This document shows, piece by piece, positions 12,762 to 21,314 of a stretch of 64,000 bases of DNA. The notes under the pieces were generated by a model that worked only from the letters and a program-made list of their open reading frames with translations, had not been told where the DNA came from and searched no databases. Both the position numbers and the translations under genes were made by a program. Each line of letters begins with the position of its first letter. Positions within the stretch are counted from its first letter, which is position 1. The stretch covers positions 62,001 to 126,000 of the forward strand of contig VXQZ01000030.1 in assembly GCA_009838735.1 (NCBI GenBank), written 5' to 3'. This DNA comes from Chloroflexota bacterium (GTDB lineage: Bacteria > Chloroflexota > Dehalococcoidia > Bin125).

Positions 12762-13700
12762 TTAGCGGCTCGACTGGAACAGCGTCGAAGCGGGAACGTT
12801 GTCAACCGCAACCAATGATGTTCTGTCGGCCACCAATTCGCGAGTCGCCAAACAGATGCCTTCGATGCCGAACTGTTCAATCGCGAATGACGCCGCAGCG
12901 CAACCCCACACCGCTCCCTCGACCAGATCGCAACCTCGCGCAACGGCGCTGAGCAATGCGCCAATGAACGTGTCGCCGGCCCCGGTTGGATCGATCACAT
13001 GGATGCCCGGCACGGCGCTAACCCTCGTCAGCCGATCCCCTTCGAATATCTCAACACCCTGAGAGGCCTTCTTGTGGATGAACACCGACGGACCCAACGA
13101 ACGAATCACGCTCCAGGCGGCCGCCGGCAATCCGGGATCGTCTTGCTCACCCTGCCACTGGATCAGGTGAGCAGCTTCCAGCGTGTTGATTGAGACGATG
13201 TCCGCATAGCGAAGCTGATCGCGAAACTCCTCACGCCGCTCGGCCACTTCGCGTTCGATCGTGTCGATGGCGACCAACTCCGGCTCAACCATCTGCGTCA
13301 TGGCCCGATGGTTCTGGTCCGGGTTGCCGGCGGTCAGTAGCACATATGGGGCGTGCCGAATCGCTTCATCGACGACGATCGGATGCGTGTCGTAGACGCC
13401 CGCCCGCGTATACAGCGTTTCGCGAACGTCGCCGTCCGACGAGTATCGACAACCCCAGCGGAAGTTGGGACCTTCAACATGTTCAATCCCGTCGAGATCA
13501 ACTCCCCGATCGATGAGCGGCTGTAGCAGCGTCTGGTCGAAGTCGTCACCAATCACCGAGATCGGCGCCGCCCGGGCCAGGATCGAAGCAGCCAGGCTGG
13601 CATAGACCGCTGAACCGCCGAGAACCTGGTCGATATCCCCGGCCTGGCTGTGGATCTCGTCGAGCGCAATCGCCCCGACGACCGCCAGATCCACGATCAC
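12762..13700 (-). CDS. PfkB-family (ribokinase-like) sugar or nucleoside kinase
   Basis: This 312-residue kinase has the N-terminal GGSAVYASLAASIL region and the C-terminal PfkB signature DPTGAGDTFIGALLSA, whose second Asp is the catalytic base. The substrate is not evident from sequence. The context suggests a ribose-containing product of the SAM cycle: adenosine released by AhcY, or a methylthioribose-type sugar released after MtnP. The start is GTG 13700, in a GTGA overlap with the mtnP stop. Confidence 0.9.
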   Translation of the reverse strand: MIVDLAVVGAIALDEIHSQAGDIDQVLGGSAVYASLAASILARAAPISVIGDDFDQTLLQPLIDRGVDLDGIEHVEGPNFRWGCRYSSDGDVRETLYTRAGVYDTHPIVVDEAIRHAPYVLLTAGNPDQNHRAMTQMVEPELVAIDTIEREVAERREEFRDQLRYADIVSINTLEAAHLIQWQGEQDDPGLPAAAWSVIRSLGPSVFIHKKASQGVEIFEGDRLTRVSAVPGIHVIDPTGAGDTFIGALLSAVARGCDLVEGAVWGCAAASFAIEQFGIEGICLATRELVADRTSLVAVDNVPASTLFQSSR

Positions 13701-14575
13701 GGCAATCTGCCTTCGATCAGCAAGGAGTATCGTTCCAATGTTTCCTCGGGGATGCGCCGAGGATCCGTCATGATCGCGCCAAACAACGCCCCGTCTGCGG
13801 TTGACGTCCAGTCGTCGGGAAGACGTTCGGTGAGATCGGAGATGATGCGCTGGGCCGACTGAACGTTCTGCGCCACGATCTCCGCGACGGCGGCGGCCGT
13901 CACGTCGGCCTCGGACTCGTGCCAGACGTCATAGTCGGTGGCTGTGGCGAGCATCGCGTACGCAATCTCCGCCTCCCGCGCCAGCTTGGCCTCGGGCACT
14001 GCGGTCATCCCAATGATCGATGCATCCCACGAGCGGTACAGGTGAGACTCGGCTCTCGTGCTGAACAGCGGACCTTCCATCGCGATGTAGGCCCCGCCCG
14101 CATGCACAGTCTGGCCCACGCGACCGGCGCTCTCGACCAGGCGATTGCTCAAGTCAGCGCAGAACGGGTCGGCAAAGCCGACGTGAACCACGATGCCGTC
14201 GCCAAAGAACGTGGTCGGCCTGCCCGCTCGCGTGCGATCGATGATCTGGTCTGGCACCACCATGTGTCCGGGCACGATCTCCTGCTTGAGCGAGCCCACA
14301 GCCGAAACTGCCAGGATGCCCTGAACGCCGAGTGCTTTCAGCGCCCAGATGTTCGCCCGCACTGGAATCTCGTGCGGCATCAACCGATGTCCAACCCCAT
14401 GGCGAGGCAGAAAGGCGACCCGCTTGTCATGCAGGGTGCCGATCACGATCTCATCCGAGGTGTCTCCGAACGGTGTCGATGTGCTCCAGCGTTCGACATC
14501 GTTCAGACCGGGCATTCGGTAAAACCCCGAGCCGCCGATCACGGCGAGTTGAGCGGTCGGAGGTGAGCTTGGCAT
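13697..14575 (-). CDS. mtnP: S-methyl-5'-thioadenosine phosphorylase
   Basis: This is a 292-residue purine nucleoside phosphorylase of the MTAP type: LAVIGGSGFYRMPGL at the start, FLPRHGVGHRLMPHEIPVRANIWALK (phosphate site) and AVSAVGSLKQEIVPGHMVVPDQ. The purine pocket is in AYIAMEGPLFSTRAES and GMTAVPEAKLAREAEI. It splits methylthioadenosine into adenine and methylthioribose-1-phosphate. Adenine can then be used by the neighbouring Apt. It is 18 bases downstream of apt. Some family members prefer inosine or adenosine, so MTA specificity is inferred. Confidence 0.93.
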   Translation of the reverse strand: MPSSPPTAQLAVIGGSGFYRMPGLNDVERWSTSTPFGDTSDEIVIGTLHDKRVAFLPRHGVGHRLMPHEIPVRANIWALKALGVQGILAVSAVGSLKQEIVPGHMVVPDQIIDRTRAGRPTTFFGDGIVVHVGFADPFCADLSNRLVESAGRVGQTVHAGGAYIAMEGPLFSTRAESHLYRSWDASIIGMTAVPEAKLAREAEIAYAMLATATDYDVWHESEADVTAAAVAEIVAQNVQSAQRIISDLTERLPDDWTSTADGALFGAIMTDPRRIPEETLERYSLLIEGRLP

Positions 14576-14593
14576 TGGCGCGTCCTTTCGGCG

Positions 14594-15124
14594 TCAATAG
14601 ACCAGCATCGAAACGATGTCTTGCGGAAGCAAACGTTCGCGTCCGTTGAGCGCTTCGAGCTCGATCAGGAACGCGACGGTCGCAATCTCCGCGCCGGCTT
14701 GAAGCACCAGTTGCAACGATGCCTCCGCGGTCCCCCCGGTTGCCAGCAGGTCGTCAACCAGGGCGACGCGCGCGCCACTGCCTAGAGCGTCGGCGTGCAT
14801 CTCGATGGTGGCGGAGCCATACTCAAGTTCGTATGAGCGCGAGATCGTCTCGGCGGGCAACTTGCCAGCCTTGCGGATGGGCACGAACGGGCGATTGAGG
14901 CGCTGCGCGATCGGTGCGCCCAAAATGAAGCCGCGAGACTCGACGCCCACGATCGCGTCGGCGCCCTCGCAGTGCTGGGTCAGCCAGTCAATCGCCTGTC
15001 CAAAGGCGTCAGGCTCGGCCAGCAGTGGTGTGATGTCGCGGAACAGGATCCCCGGCTCGGGAAAGTCGGGAATGGCCCGGATGTACTGCGCAACCAGGTC
15101 GCGTGCCGTGGGCGTATCGGTCAT
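14594..15124 (-). CDS. apt: Adenine phosphoribosyltransferase
   Basis: Apt joins adenine and PRPP to give AMP. The 176-residue protein has the standard Apt layout: IPDFPEPGILFRDITPLL near the N-terminus, GVESRGFILGAPIAQRL, RKAGKLPAETIS, and the PRPP-binding loop VALVDDLLATGGTAEA. It is the first gene of the SAM-cycle operon. A TACGCT box lies 6 bases before the ATG with no clear ribosome-binding site, so the transcript may be leaderless. Confidence 0.96.
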   Translation of the reverse strand: MTDTPTARDLVAQYIRAIPDFPEPGILFRDITPLLAEPDAFGQAIDWLTQHCEGADAIVGVESRGFILGAPIAQRLNRPFVPIRKAGKLPAETISRSYELEYGSATIEMHADALGSGARVALVDDLLATGGTAEASLQLVLQAGAEIATVAFLIELEALNGRERLLPQDIVSMLVY

Positions 15125-15190
15125 AGGGCCAGCGTACTAGCGGTCGTGCTGTTCAGTCGCGTTCGGTTCCCGCTTCGCTGGTACGCTGGC
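15125..15190. promoter_or_regulatory. Divergent promoter region with a 10-bp inverted repeat
   Basis: Between apt (minus) and the methyltransferase gene (plus), the 10-mer GCCAGCGTAC (15128-15137) recurs as its exact reverse complement at 15181-15190. Each arm holds a TACGCT hexamer reading outward, which could be the -10 box for each direction. For apt this places the start codon 6 bases after the box. For the plus gene the start is 33 bases after the box and has its own ribosome-binding site. The promoter role is inferred. Confidence 0.4.
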
Positions 15191-15220
15191 TCTCAGGTGC
15201 CCAGGGCAAGCGGAGGCCGC

Positions 15221-16033
15221 GTGGACGATCCTCTCAACTGGTCGACAGACGATCAGGAGCGCGCGCTACGCGTGATCGCGCCCTGGTACGACCTGGATTT
15301 CGGATCTCTCACTGACGACGTCGAGATGCTCCGAGAACTTACTGCGCCAGGGCAACGGGTGCTTGAGCTGGGAGCTGGCAGCGGGCGTCTCGCCGTTCCC
15401 CTTGCTGAGCACGGCTGTCATGTGACCGCCGTGGATTCGTCCGAGGCGATGCTGTCCCTTGGTGAACGACGCATGCGCAATGCCGCAGTCCGAGTTGTCC
15501 GCGGTGATATGCGTTGTCTGGAGCTCCAGGAGAGGTTCGATCTGGTCGTGATCGGTCTCTCCACGTTTCAGCATCTGCTCCGTCGCCGAGATCAGCTCGC
15601 CGCCCTGCGCACGGCGCGACGTCATCTGGCGGAGGGCGGACACCTGCTAATCGATTGGACGGCGCCCCGCGTCGACGATATCGAGCCGTCAATCCAGATC
15701 CTGCAGGTCGAATGGATGCGGCAGGCAGAGTCGGGAGCCATGGTGACCAAGAGCGCTTCGCAGGAGCTGTCGCAGGATCGTCATTGCGGCGACCCGATCG
15801 ATCGCGCGCTGCCGATTGCCTGGATCACCTACCAGTACGACTCCGTCGACGAAACGGGTCAGGTTCGCCGTTCGCTGGCCCGATTCCCCTTGCGGGTCAA
15901 TCTCGGTGTGGGAGAAATGGCCGGCCTGCTTGCCCAATCGGACCTGCAAGGAGTGAGCTGGTTCGGCTCCTGGGACCTGACGCCGGTAGGCCTGGGCGAC
16001 CGGATAATCGTGATCGCCGAGGAGGCGTCGTGA
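15221..16033 (+). CDS. Class I SAM-dependent methyltransferase
   Basis: The 270-residue protein has a methyltransferase fold: motif I RVLELGAGSGRLAVPLAEHG, the acidic strand-2 end VTAVDSSEAML, then VVRGDMRCLEL and FDLVVIGLSTFQHLL. The rest resembles small-molecule methyltransferases; the substrate is unknown. GTG 15221 is chosen because CGGAGG ends 4 bases before it; upstream in-frame codons would run back into apt. The stop overlaps the next gene as GTGA. The location across from the SAM operon is suggestive but not informative about substrate. Confidence 0.85.
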   Translation: MDDPLNWSTDDQERALRVIAPWYDLDFGSLTDDVEMLRELTAPGQRVLELGAGSGRLAVPLAEHGCHVTAVDSSEAMLSLGERRMRNAAVRVVRGDMRCLELQERFDLVVIGLSTFQHLLRRRDQLAALRTARRHLAEGGHLLIDWTAPRVDDIEPSIQILQVEWMRQAESGAMVTKSASQELSQDRHCGDPIDRALPIAWITYQYDSVDETGQVRRSLARFPLRVNLGVGEMAGLLAQSDLQGVSWFGSWDLTPVGLGDRIIVIAEEAS

Positions 16034-17319
16034 CCACCCACCGGGCTGTCGCCGCGATTGCCGCCTTGCTTCTGGCCGCGCTGGTCGTGGCCTGCGGATC
16101 CTCCAATCCGAATGAGCATGTGCAATCGAATGAGTTCTTTCGGCCGGCGGCGGCGGAGTCGGGACAACAAGCCGCGGCCGCTGGCGAGGATCAACCCGAA
16201 CAGGGCCAGCAGCAGGCTGCGGACCGTCCGGACGATGGCGACGACTCACAGCAGTCGGAGTCCTCGCGGCAGGCCGACGGGCAGGGTTCAGCGCAACAGG
16301 CAGCGGCTGACGAAGAGCCGGACCAGGACGAAGACCGGCCCGCAGCCCCGGCAAGCGAGGACGCACCGCTCGACACCTCCGACGACATTGTCCGCCGATA
16401 CACCAATCCCAGCTACGGCTACTCGTTCGAGTTGGTCTGTTCGCCCTTCTGCGATCCGAACTCGAATGGCATTGACCGGGTGTCCTTCCTGTCGGAGACG
16501 GGAAGAGCGTTGATCGGCGTAGACGTTCATGAGGACGATGGATCTGATGGCGAGATGTTCCTGAGATCGACGCTCGCCCTGACCGACAATGTCGAGTTCT
16601 CGTCTGTTGAAGAGACCTCCCTCGTCACCGGCGAATCGGCCGTGCGCTTCAACTGGGATGAGGATCGTCGCGCCACAGGCGGGTTCCAGGTTCGCTGGCA
16701 TGCGCTGCTTGTACGGGTCCAGGATGTGGCCATCATCATGCGCGTCGGAGCTGTGCTGGACGACTACGACGGTGTGTCTCAGTCCCTCGAGCGCGCCATC
16801 GAATCGTTCCTGTTGCCGCTTGAAATCACCGCGCGGCCCGGCCGCTATGACCGATTCGATTTCACCATCGCCTACGACACCGCGGATGTCTCACAGGAAT
16901 TTGGGCAGCCAACCAACAGTCCGCCAAGTGCGGAGGCCGGTATCTTCGTTCTCCAGTCAGCGACCGCCTTGAAGGCCGTGCTGACCTGGCAGGTACTAGG
17001 TGAGGCGTTCTACGACGGCGACACTGCCATTCAACAGTCGCTGCGCGACTCCCTGGGCATCGAGAACATCACCGGCCTCCGTGACTGGGGGCCGGTGGAT
17101 GGTCAACAGGCGCGCACCGGAGAGACCGAGACGCAGTTTGGCGAAGGCGTCATGAAGATCCAGTCATTCGCCTGGTACTGCCGAGACGGTGGACGCGAGT
17201 TCGCGCTCCACGTGCTCGACCCCGACGACCCGGAATCCGTAGCATTACCGTTGATCGAGAGTTTCCGCTGCACCACCGCGAGCGAAGACGATGCGGCAGA
17301 GGCAGGTGGAGACGAATAG
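16030..17319 (+). CDS. Lipoprotein with a Gln/Ala/Asp-rich linker
   Basis: The 429-residue protein starts with a lipoprotein signal: positively charged start, hydrophobic AAIAALLLAALVVA, then Cys with a LVVAC lipobox at about residue 22. About 90 residues of low-complexity Gln/Ala/Glu/Asp sequence follow and probably form a tether through the cell envelope. The folded part (from SYGYSFELVCSPFC onward) seems to contain two similar halves, each with a Y-x-Y or FDF-type strand followed by an amphipathic helix. I do not recognise the family. The GTG start overlaps the methyltransferase stop (GTGA), so the two are probably coupled. Confidence 0.8.
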   Translation: MTTHRAVAAIAALLLAALVVACGSSNPNEHVQSNEFFRPAAAESGQQAAAAGEDQPEQGQQQAADRPDDGDDSQQSESSRQADGQGSAQQAAADEEPDQDEDRPAAPASEDAPLDTSDDIVRRYTNPSYGYSFELVCSPFCDPNSNGIDRVSFLSETGRALIGVDVHEDDGSDGEMFLRSTLALTDNVEFSSVEETSLVTGESAVRFNWDEDRRATGGFQVRWHALLVRVQDVAIIMRVGAVLDDYDGVSQSLERAIESFLLPLEITARPGRYDRFDFTIAYDTADVSQEFGQPTNSPPSAEAGIFVLQSATALKAVLTWQVLGEAFYDGDTAIQQSLRDSLGIENITGLRDWGPVDGQQARTGETETQFGEGVMKIQSFAWYCRDGGREFALHVLDPDDPESVALPLIESFRCTTASEDDAAEAGGDE

Positions 17320-17345
17320 CACACGCAGCCGTGGAGCAACGTCTC

Positions 17346-18455
17346 ATGCAGCGATCAGCTATTCGCGGAAGTAGCCACCGGCCCATCACTGTCGCACTCG
17401 ATGCGATGGGTGGCGACAATGCGCCGGCCAATATTGTCCGTGGAGCCTTGAGCGCAGCTCGTGATACCGATGTCGACATCATCCTCGTCGGGCGCGGCCG
17501 CGAGATTCGCTCCCACTTGCCCGCGGCGCAGCGCAACTTGCGGATCCACGAAGCCTCAGAAGCCATCGCGATGGACGCCCCGCCGACTGCGGTTCGGCGA
17601 ATGCGCGACTCATCGATCATGGTCGGTCTGAAGTTGCTGAAGGACGGCGAGGCCGACGCGTTTCTCTCATTCGGCAACACCGGCGCCGTCATGGCCGGAG
17701 CGCTCTTCACGCTTGGTCGCGTTCCCGGCGTGGGCCGTCCTGCACTCGGCGCGCTGTTCCGCAACGGGCGCGGAACCACATCGCTGCTGCTGGATGTGGG
17801 AGCCAATGTCGAAGCTCGGCCCCAACATCTGGCCCAGTTCGCCACGATGGGGCGCGCCTACGTGGAGCGCGTCCTCCGCCACCGGAACCCCAGCGTGGGG
17901 CTGCTCAACGTCGGCGAGGAGGAGGGCAAGGGCACCAGCCTGCATCAGGACACCTATCTCCTTCTTGAGCGGCAGGAAACAAACTTCGTTGGCAACATCG
18001 AGGGGAATGAAATGGTTGCTGGAGCGGCCGATGTGATCGTCTCCGACGGGTTCACCGGCAACGTCGCCGTCAAACTGACCGAGGGCCTGGTCGAGCAGCT
18101 CTTTGGAGAGCTCAAGCGCAGCATCCAGGCCAGCGTGATCCACATGGCTGGCGCCTGGCTCATGCGCGGTGCATTCCGTGGCCTGCGAGCCCATTGGGAC
18201 TACGCCAAGGTCGGGTCGGCCCCTCTCTTCGGGATCGACGGTGCCGTGCTGGTCGGCCATGGACGTGCCAACACCGAAGCCGTGGCCAGCGGAATCCGCT
18301 CGGCCCGAAGCGTCGTCGAGGCGGGCGTTGTCGACGCGATTCGCGACGCCGTTGCCGGAACCGCTCCGGTGAATGACGAGGATCCGGACGATGCGCCGCC
18401 CAGTTCGCAGCGCGATGGTCAGGTGAGCGACACTTGGCGCTACGAGCGCCGCTGA
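17346..18455 (+). CDS. plsX: Phosphate acyltransferase PlsX
   Basis: PlsX makes acyl-phosphate from acyl-ACP for phospholipid synthesis and acts at the membrane surface. Family landmarks are ITVALDAMGGDNAPANIVRGAL, AFLSFGNTGAVMAGALFTLGR, LLLDVGANVEARPQHLAQFA, GLLNVGEEEGKG and VIVSDGFTGNVAVKLTEGL. The end of the core is PLFGIDGAVLVGHGRA. It is about 369 residues with a hydrophilic C-terminal tail. The ATG at 17346 has GGAG 9 bases upstream; a GTG at 17331 in the same frame is a less likely start. Confidence 0.95.
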   Translation: MQRSAIRGSSHRPITVALDAMGGDNAPANIVRGALSAARDTDVDIILVGRGREIRSHLPAAQRNLRIHEASEAIAMDAPPTAVRRMRDSSIMVGLKLLKDGEADAFLSFGNTGAVMAGALFTLGRVPGVGRPALGALFRNGRGTTSLLLDVGANVEARPQHLAQFATMGRAYVERVLRHRNPSVGLLNVGEEEGKGTSLHQDTYLLLERQETNFVGNIEGNEMVAGAADVIVSDGFTGNVAVKLTEGLVEQLFGELKRSIQASVIHMAGAWLMRGAFRGLRAHWDYAKVGSAPLFGIDGAVLVGHGRANTEAVASGIRSARSVVEAGVVDAIRDAVAGTAPVNDEDPDDAPPSSQRDGQVSDTWRYERR

Positions 18456-18460
18456 TTCTT
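18436..18460 (+). terminator. Possible terminator hairpin at the end of plsX
   Basis: GGCGCT ACG AGCGCC (18436-18450) forms a 6-bp GC-rich stem with a 3-base loop and is followed by GCTGATTCTT. It includes the last codons and stop of plsX. The T-run is weak, so termination here is uncertain. Confidence 0.3.
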
Positions 18461-18487
18461 GACGAGTCGCTCGAGCAATGCGATACA
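18459..18487 (+). promoter_or_regulatory. Possible sigma-70-type promoter of trxA
   Basis: TTGACG (18459-18464) and GATACA (18482-18487) are separated by 17 bases. The -35 box is a good match and the -10 box a poor one. The trxA start is 48 bases further on. Only inference supports this. Confidence 0.35.
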
Positions 18488-18535
18488 TTTGTCTCGTTAG
18501 CGCCGATGATTCCGTAGTTCGCTTGGAGGATTGAG

Positions 18536-18862
18536 ATGGCAAAGCCGCAGGAAGTAACTGACGCGAGCTTCCAGGCAGACGTCAAAGACAACGATCTGCC
18601 GGTCCTGGTCGACTTCTGGGCGCCTTGGTGTGGCCCCTGCCGCATGGTTGCCCCGATCGTGGACGAACTCTCCGACGAGTACGACGGTCGGGTGGCGTTT
18701 TACAAGCTGAACACCGACGAAAACCCCGGAATCGCCACCGAATACGGTATCCGCAGCATTCCCACGCTGCTGGTCTTCAAAAGCGGCGAAGTGGCTGGTC
18801 AGATAGTCGGCTTTCGGCCCAAGAGCGACCTCGCCAAGCGACTTGACGAAGTCCTCACCTAG
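18536..18862 (+). CDS. trxA: Thioredoxin
   Basis: This 108-residue protein has the thioredoxin fold and the active site FWAPWCGPCRM, with redox Cys32 and Cys35. The cis-proline loop IRSIPTLLVFKSGE is also present. It reduces disulfides in cytoplasmic proteins. GGAGGATTGAG precedes the ATG. It stands as a single gene between plsX and a hairpin terminator. Confidence 0.97.
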   Translation: MAKPQEVTDASFQADVKDNDLPVLVDFWAPWCGPCRMVAPIVDELSDEYDGRVAFYKLNTDENPGIATEYGIRSIPTLLVFKSGEVAGQIVGFRPKSDLAKRLDEVLT

Positions 18863-18889
18863 TCGTCATTCCACATAAGTTCTCCTCCG

Positions 18890-18930
18890 AACGGGTCCGA
18901 CGTCGCCGCTATCGGCGTTGTCGGCCCGTT
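18890..18930 (+). terminator. Hairpin terminator after trxA
   Basis: AACGGG-T-CCGAC (18890-18901) pairs with GTCGG-C-CCGTT (18920-18930); inner GC bases extend the stem around a CTAT loop. A short TTT follows on the plus strand. It lies 28 bases after the trxA stop and before the LLM gene. Confidence 0.55.
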
Positions 18931-18996
18931 TGGCGTATCCTGCGCCCATTCCTACCTGATGTGCGTACCGTGGCATCCTGAAACGAGGCAATCCTG

Positions 18997-20169
18997 ATGA
19001 AAGTCGGCGTCCACTTCAACTACCAGAACTACAGCGACTGGGACCGATTCGAGGCGCAGGCCGTCTCCCAGGAGCCTCAGATCAGTGACCAGCAGGTTTA
19101 CGAGGAGGAGATACACCTCGGCGGCTTGGTTGAACCCCTTGGCTTCGACTCTTACTGGTGTATCGATCACCACTTCTCGCCCTACATCATGACCTCGGGC
19201 GCGATGCAGAACCTGACTTACTTCGCGGGCAAGACGGAGCGAATCGATTTTGGCACCATGGTCATCGTGCTGCCCTGGTACGACCCGGTGGCAATCACCG
19301 AACAGATCACGGTGCTCGACAACATGCTCCAGGGCCGCAAGCTGACACTCGGCCTCGGCCGCGGCGCGGCCAAGCGAGAGTTCGAAGCCTTCCGTTCGCC
19401 GATGGGCGAATCGCGCGACCGCTTCATGGAGTCGCTCGAGGTCGTACGCAAGGGTCTGACCCAGGAGTTCTTCTCACACGAGGGCGACTTCTACACCATT
19501 CCCGAGACCACGATTCGCCCACGTCCACGCAACCCGGAGGAACTGCTCAGTTCGATGCGCGTTGCCTGGATCTCTCCCGAGACGCTGGAGATCGCCGCGA
19601 ATGCCGGGCTGGGGATGCTCTTCACCAACTCGAAGAAGTGGGAGGAGTACCAGGCCGACGTTCTGCACTTCAACCAGATCCGCGTCGCCAACGGTTGGGA
19701 GCCCAAACAGCCGACCGTGGTCGCCAATGTCGCCTGCTTCGACACCGAAGAAGAGGCCTGGGACGTCATGCTGGAGCACACCGGCAAGTTCCAGGAGAGT
19801 GTCGAGCGTCACTACCACTTCTCCGAGTCGGCCCGCTTCGCCGCGACCAAGGGCTACAAGTACTACGCCGAGTTTGGCAAGACCAACGAGAAGACCACCC
19901 CTGAGCAGCGCGCCCAGTTCGCGGCCATGCCACAGGCCTGGGGCACGCCCGACCAGGTGATCGAGAAGCTCAAGCACATCCAGCAGATGACCGCCGCGGA
20001 AGAAATGATCATGAACTTCCGCATCTCGGGCGGCATGCCGGCCGAAACGGCCGAGCGCAGCATGCGCCTCTTCGCTTCCGACGTCCTGCCGGCGCTCCAC
20101 GAGCTCGAAGGCACGATGCCGGAGGAACTCTCGGGTCGCCCAGCGGCAGAAGCCGTCCCGGCCGACTAG
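18997..20169 (+). CDS. LLM-class flavin-dependent oxidoreductase (luciferase-like)
   Basis: The 390-residue protein is a TIM-barrel luciferase-like monooxygenase. Landmarks are FDSYWCIDHHFSPYIMT, TERIDFGTMVIVLPWYDPVAITEQITVLDNML, GRKLTLGLGRGAAKREFEAF (flavin phosphate loop), FYTIPETTIRPRP and the closing GTPDQVIEKLK. Members use FMN or F420; CofE and an NpdG-like protein elsewhere in this window make F420 possible, but sequence alone does not decide it. It has a GAGG ribosome site, and the serine hydrolase gene follows 4 bases later, so the two are probably one transcript. The substrate is unknown. Confidence 0.9.
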   Translation: MKVGVHFNYQNYSDWDRFEAQAVSQEPQISDQQVYEEEIHLGGLVEPLGFDSYWCIDHHFSPYIMTSGAMQNLTYFAGKTERIDFGTMVIVLPWYDPVAITEQITVLDNMLQGRKLTLGLGRGAAKREFEAFRSPMGESRDRFMESLEVVRKGLTQEFFSHEGDFYTIPETTIRPRPRNPEELLSSMRVAWISPETLEIAANAGLGMLFTNSKKWEEYQADVLHFNQIRVANGWEPKQPTVVANVACFDTEEEAWDVMLEHTGKFQESVERHYHFSESARFAATKGYKYYAEFGKTNEKTTPEQRAQFAAMPQAWGTPDQVIEKLKHIQQMTAAEEMIMNFRISGGMPAETAERSMRLFASDVLPALHELEGTMPEELSGRPAAEAVPAD

Positions 20170-20173
20170 GCGC

Positions 20174-21310
20174 ATGTCTCAGGTAGAGCTGCAAGGCACG
20201 TGCGAACCGCGCTTCGGCGCGGTTCGCGACGCGTTCGAGGCCAACTGGACTGACCTTGCCGAAGTCGGTGCGTCGCTCTGCGTGATCGTCGGCGGCGAAA
20301 CGGTCGTCGACCTCTGGGGCGGACACGCCGACGCCGAGCGTTCTCGAGTCTGGGAGCGCGACACCATCGCCAACGTCTACTCCTCGACCAAGGGCATCGC
20401 CGCGGCCGCCGCCGCGATGCTGGTTGACCGCGGCCAGCTCGACGTCGAGCGCCCGGTGGCCGACTACTGGCCGGAGTTCGGACAAGCGGGAAAGTCGGAG
20501 ATCAGGGTCCGTCACCTCCTCACGCATGAGGCCGGACTGGCCGGGGTAGACGAGGAGTTGCCCGACGGAGCCGTACTTGACTGGGATCGCATGGTCGGCG
20601 CGCTGGAGCGACAGGCGCCGATGTGGACGCCCGGGGAAGGCATGGGCTACCACGCAATCACCTACGGTTGGCTGGTCGGTGAAGTGATCCGCCGGATCGA
20701 CGGCCGCAGCTGCGGCGAGTTCGTCCGCGACGAGATCGCCGGACCGCTTGGCGTGGATTTCTTCATCGGCCTGCCGGAGTCGGAGGACTCCCGGACCGCA
20801 GATCTGCTGCCTGCGCCCGGCGCCGGACCGATTGGCGTCGGCACGCAGGACAACCTCGCAGCTCGGGCGCTGGGGTTGGCCGCTCCGCGATTGGCGGGGA
20901 CGGTCAACTCGCGTGAGTGGCGCGCAGCCGAGTTGCCGGCCGCCAATGGGCACGGCAACGGGCGCTCATTGGCCGCGATCTACTCATCGCTCGCCCAGGG
21001 CGGAGGCGGCCTGCTGTCAAGCGATTCGATCGAGGCTTGCGGGGCGACGGAGCATGCCGCGCGCGAGGATATGGTGCTTGGATTCCTCGTCCGGCGATCG
21101 CTGGGTTTCATCCTCAGCACCGCTGGCGGTCGCTATGAATGGGGACCGAATCCACGGACGTTCGGGCATTCGGGGGCAGGCGGTTCGCTGGGTTTTGCCG
21201 ACCCGGATGCTGAGATTGGCTTCGGCTACGTGATGAACCAGATGTCGGCCGGGCTTGGCGCCGACCCCCGCTGGAAGCCGATGATCGACACTGTGTACGC
21301 AAGCCTGTAG
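20174..21310 (+). CDS. Beta-lactamase-fold serine hydrolase (class C / EstB type)
   Basis: This is a 378-residue member of the beta-lactamase superfamily that includes carboxylesterase EstB and D-aminopeptidases. The S-x-x-K catalytic motif is SSTK at residues 70-73. The second motif is a Tyr in GYHAITYGWLVGEV, and the third element is HSGAGGSLGFADP. There is no signal peptide, so it is probably cytoplasmic, which argues against antibiotic resistance. It is likely co-transcribed with the LLM oxidoreductase. The convergent radical SAM gene ends 4 bases away. Confidence 0.88.
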   Translation: MSQVELQGTCEPRFGAVRDAFEANWTDLAEVGASLCVIVGGETVVDLWGGHADAERSRVWERDTIANVYSSTKGIAAAAAAMLVDRGQLDVERPVADYWPEFGQAGKSEIRVRHLLTHEAGLAGVDEELPDGAVLDWDRMVGALERQAPMWTPGEGMGYHAITYGWLVGEVIRRIDGRSCGEFVRDEIAGPLGVDFFIGLPESEDSRTADLLPAPGAGPIGVGTQDNLAARALGLAAPRLAGTVNSREWRAAELPAANGHGNGRSLAAIYSSLAQGGGGLLSSDSIEACGATEHAAREDMVLGFLVRRSLGFILSTAGGRYEWGPNPRTFGHSGAGGSLGFADPDAEIGFGYVMNQMSAGLGADPRWKPMIDTVYASL

Positions 21311-21314
21311 CGAC

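Noticed and set aside
18478-18534. 18-codon frame before trxA (MRYICLVSADDSVVRLED)
   Set aside because: It has a weak ribosome site and overlaps the likely promoter -10 region, so it may not be transcribed in full.
17667-18542. Open frame (291 codons) on the minus strand
   Set aside because: It is antisense to plsX and shows no domain.
20174-21310. Antibiotic-resistance beta-lactamase
   Set aside because: It has the SxxK motif but no export signal and looks like the EstB/D-aminopeptidase side of the family.
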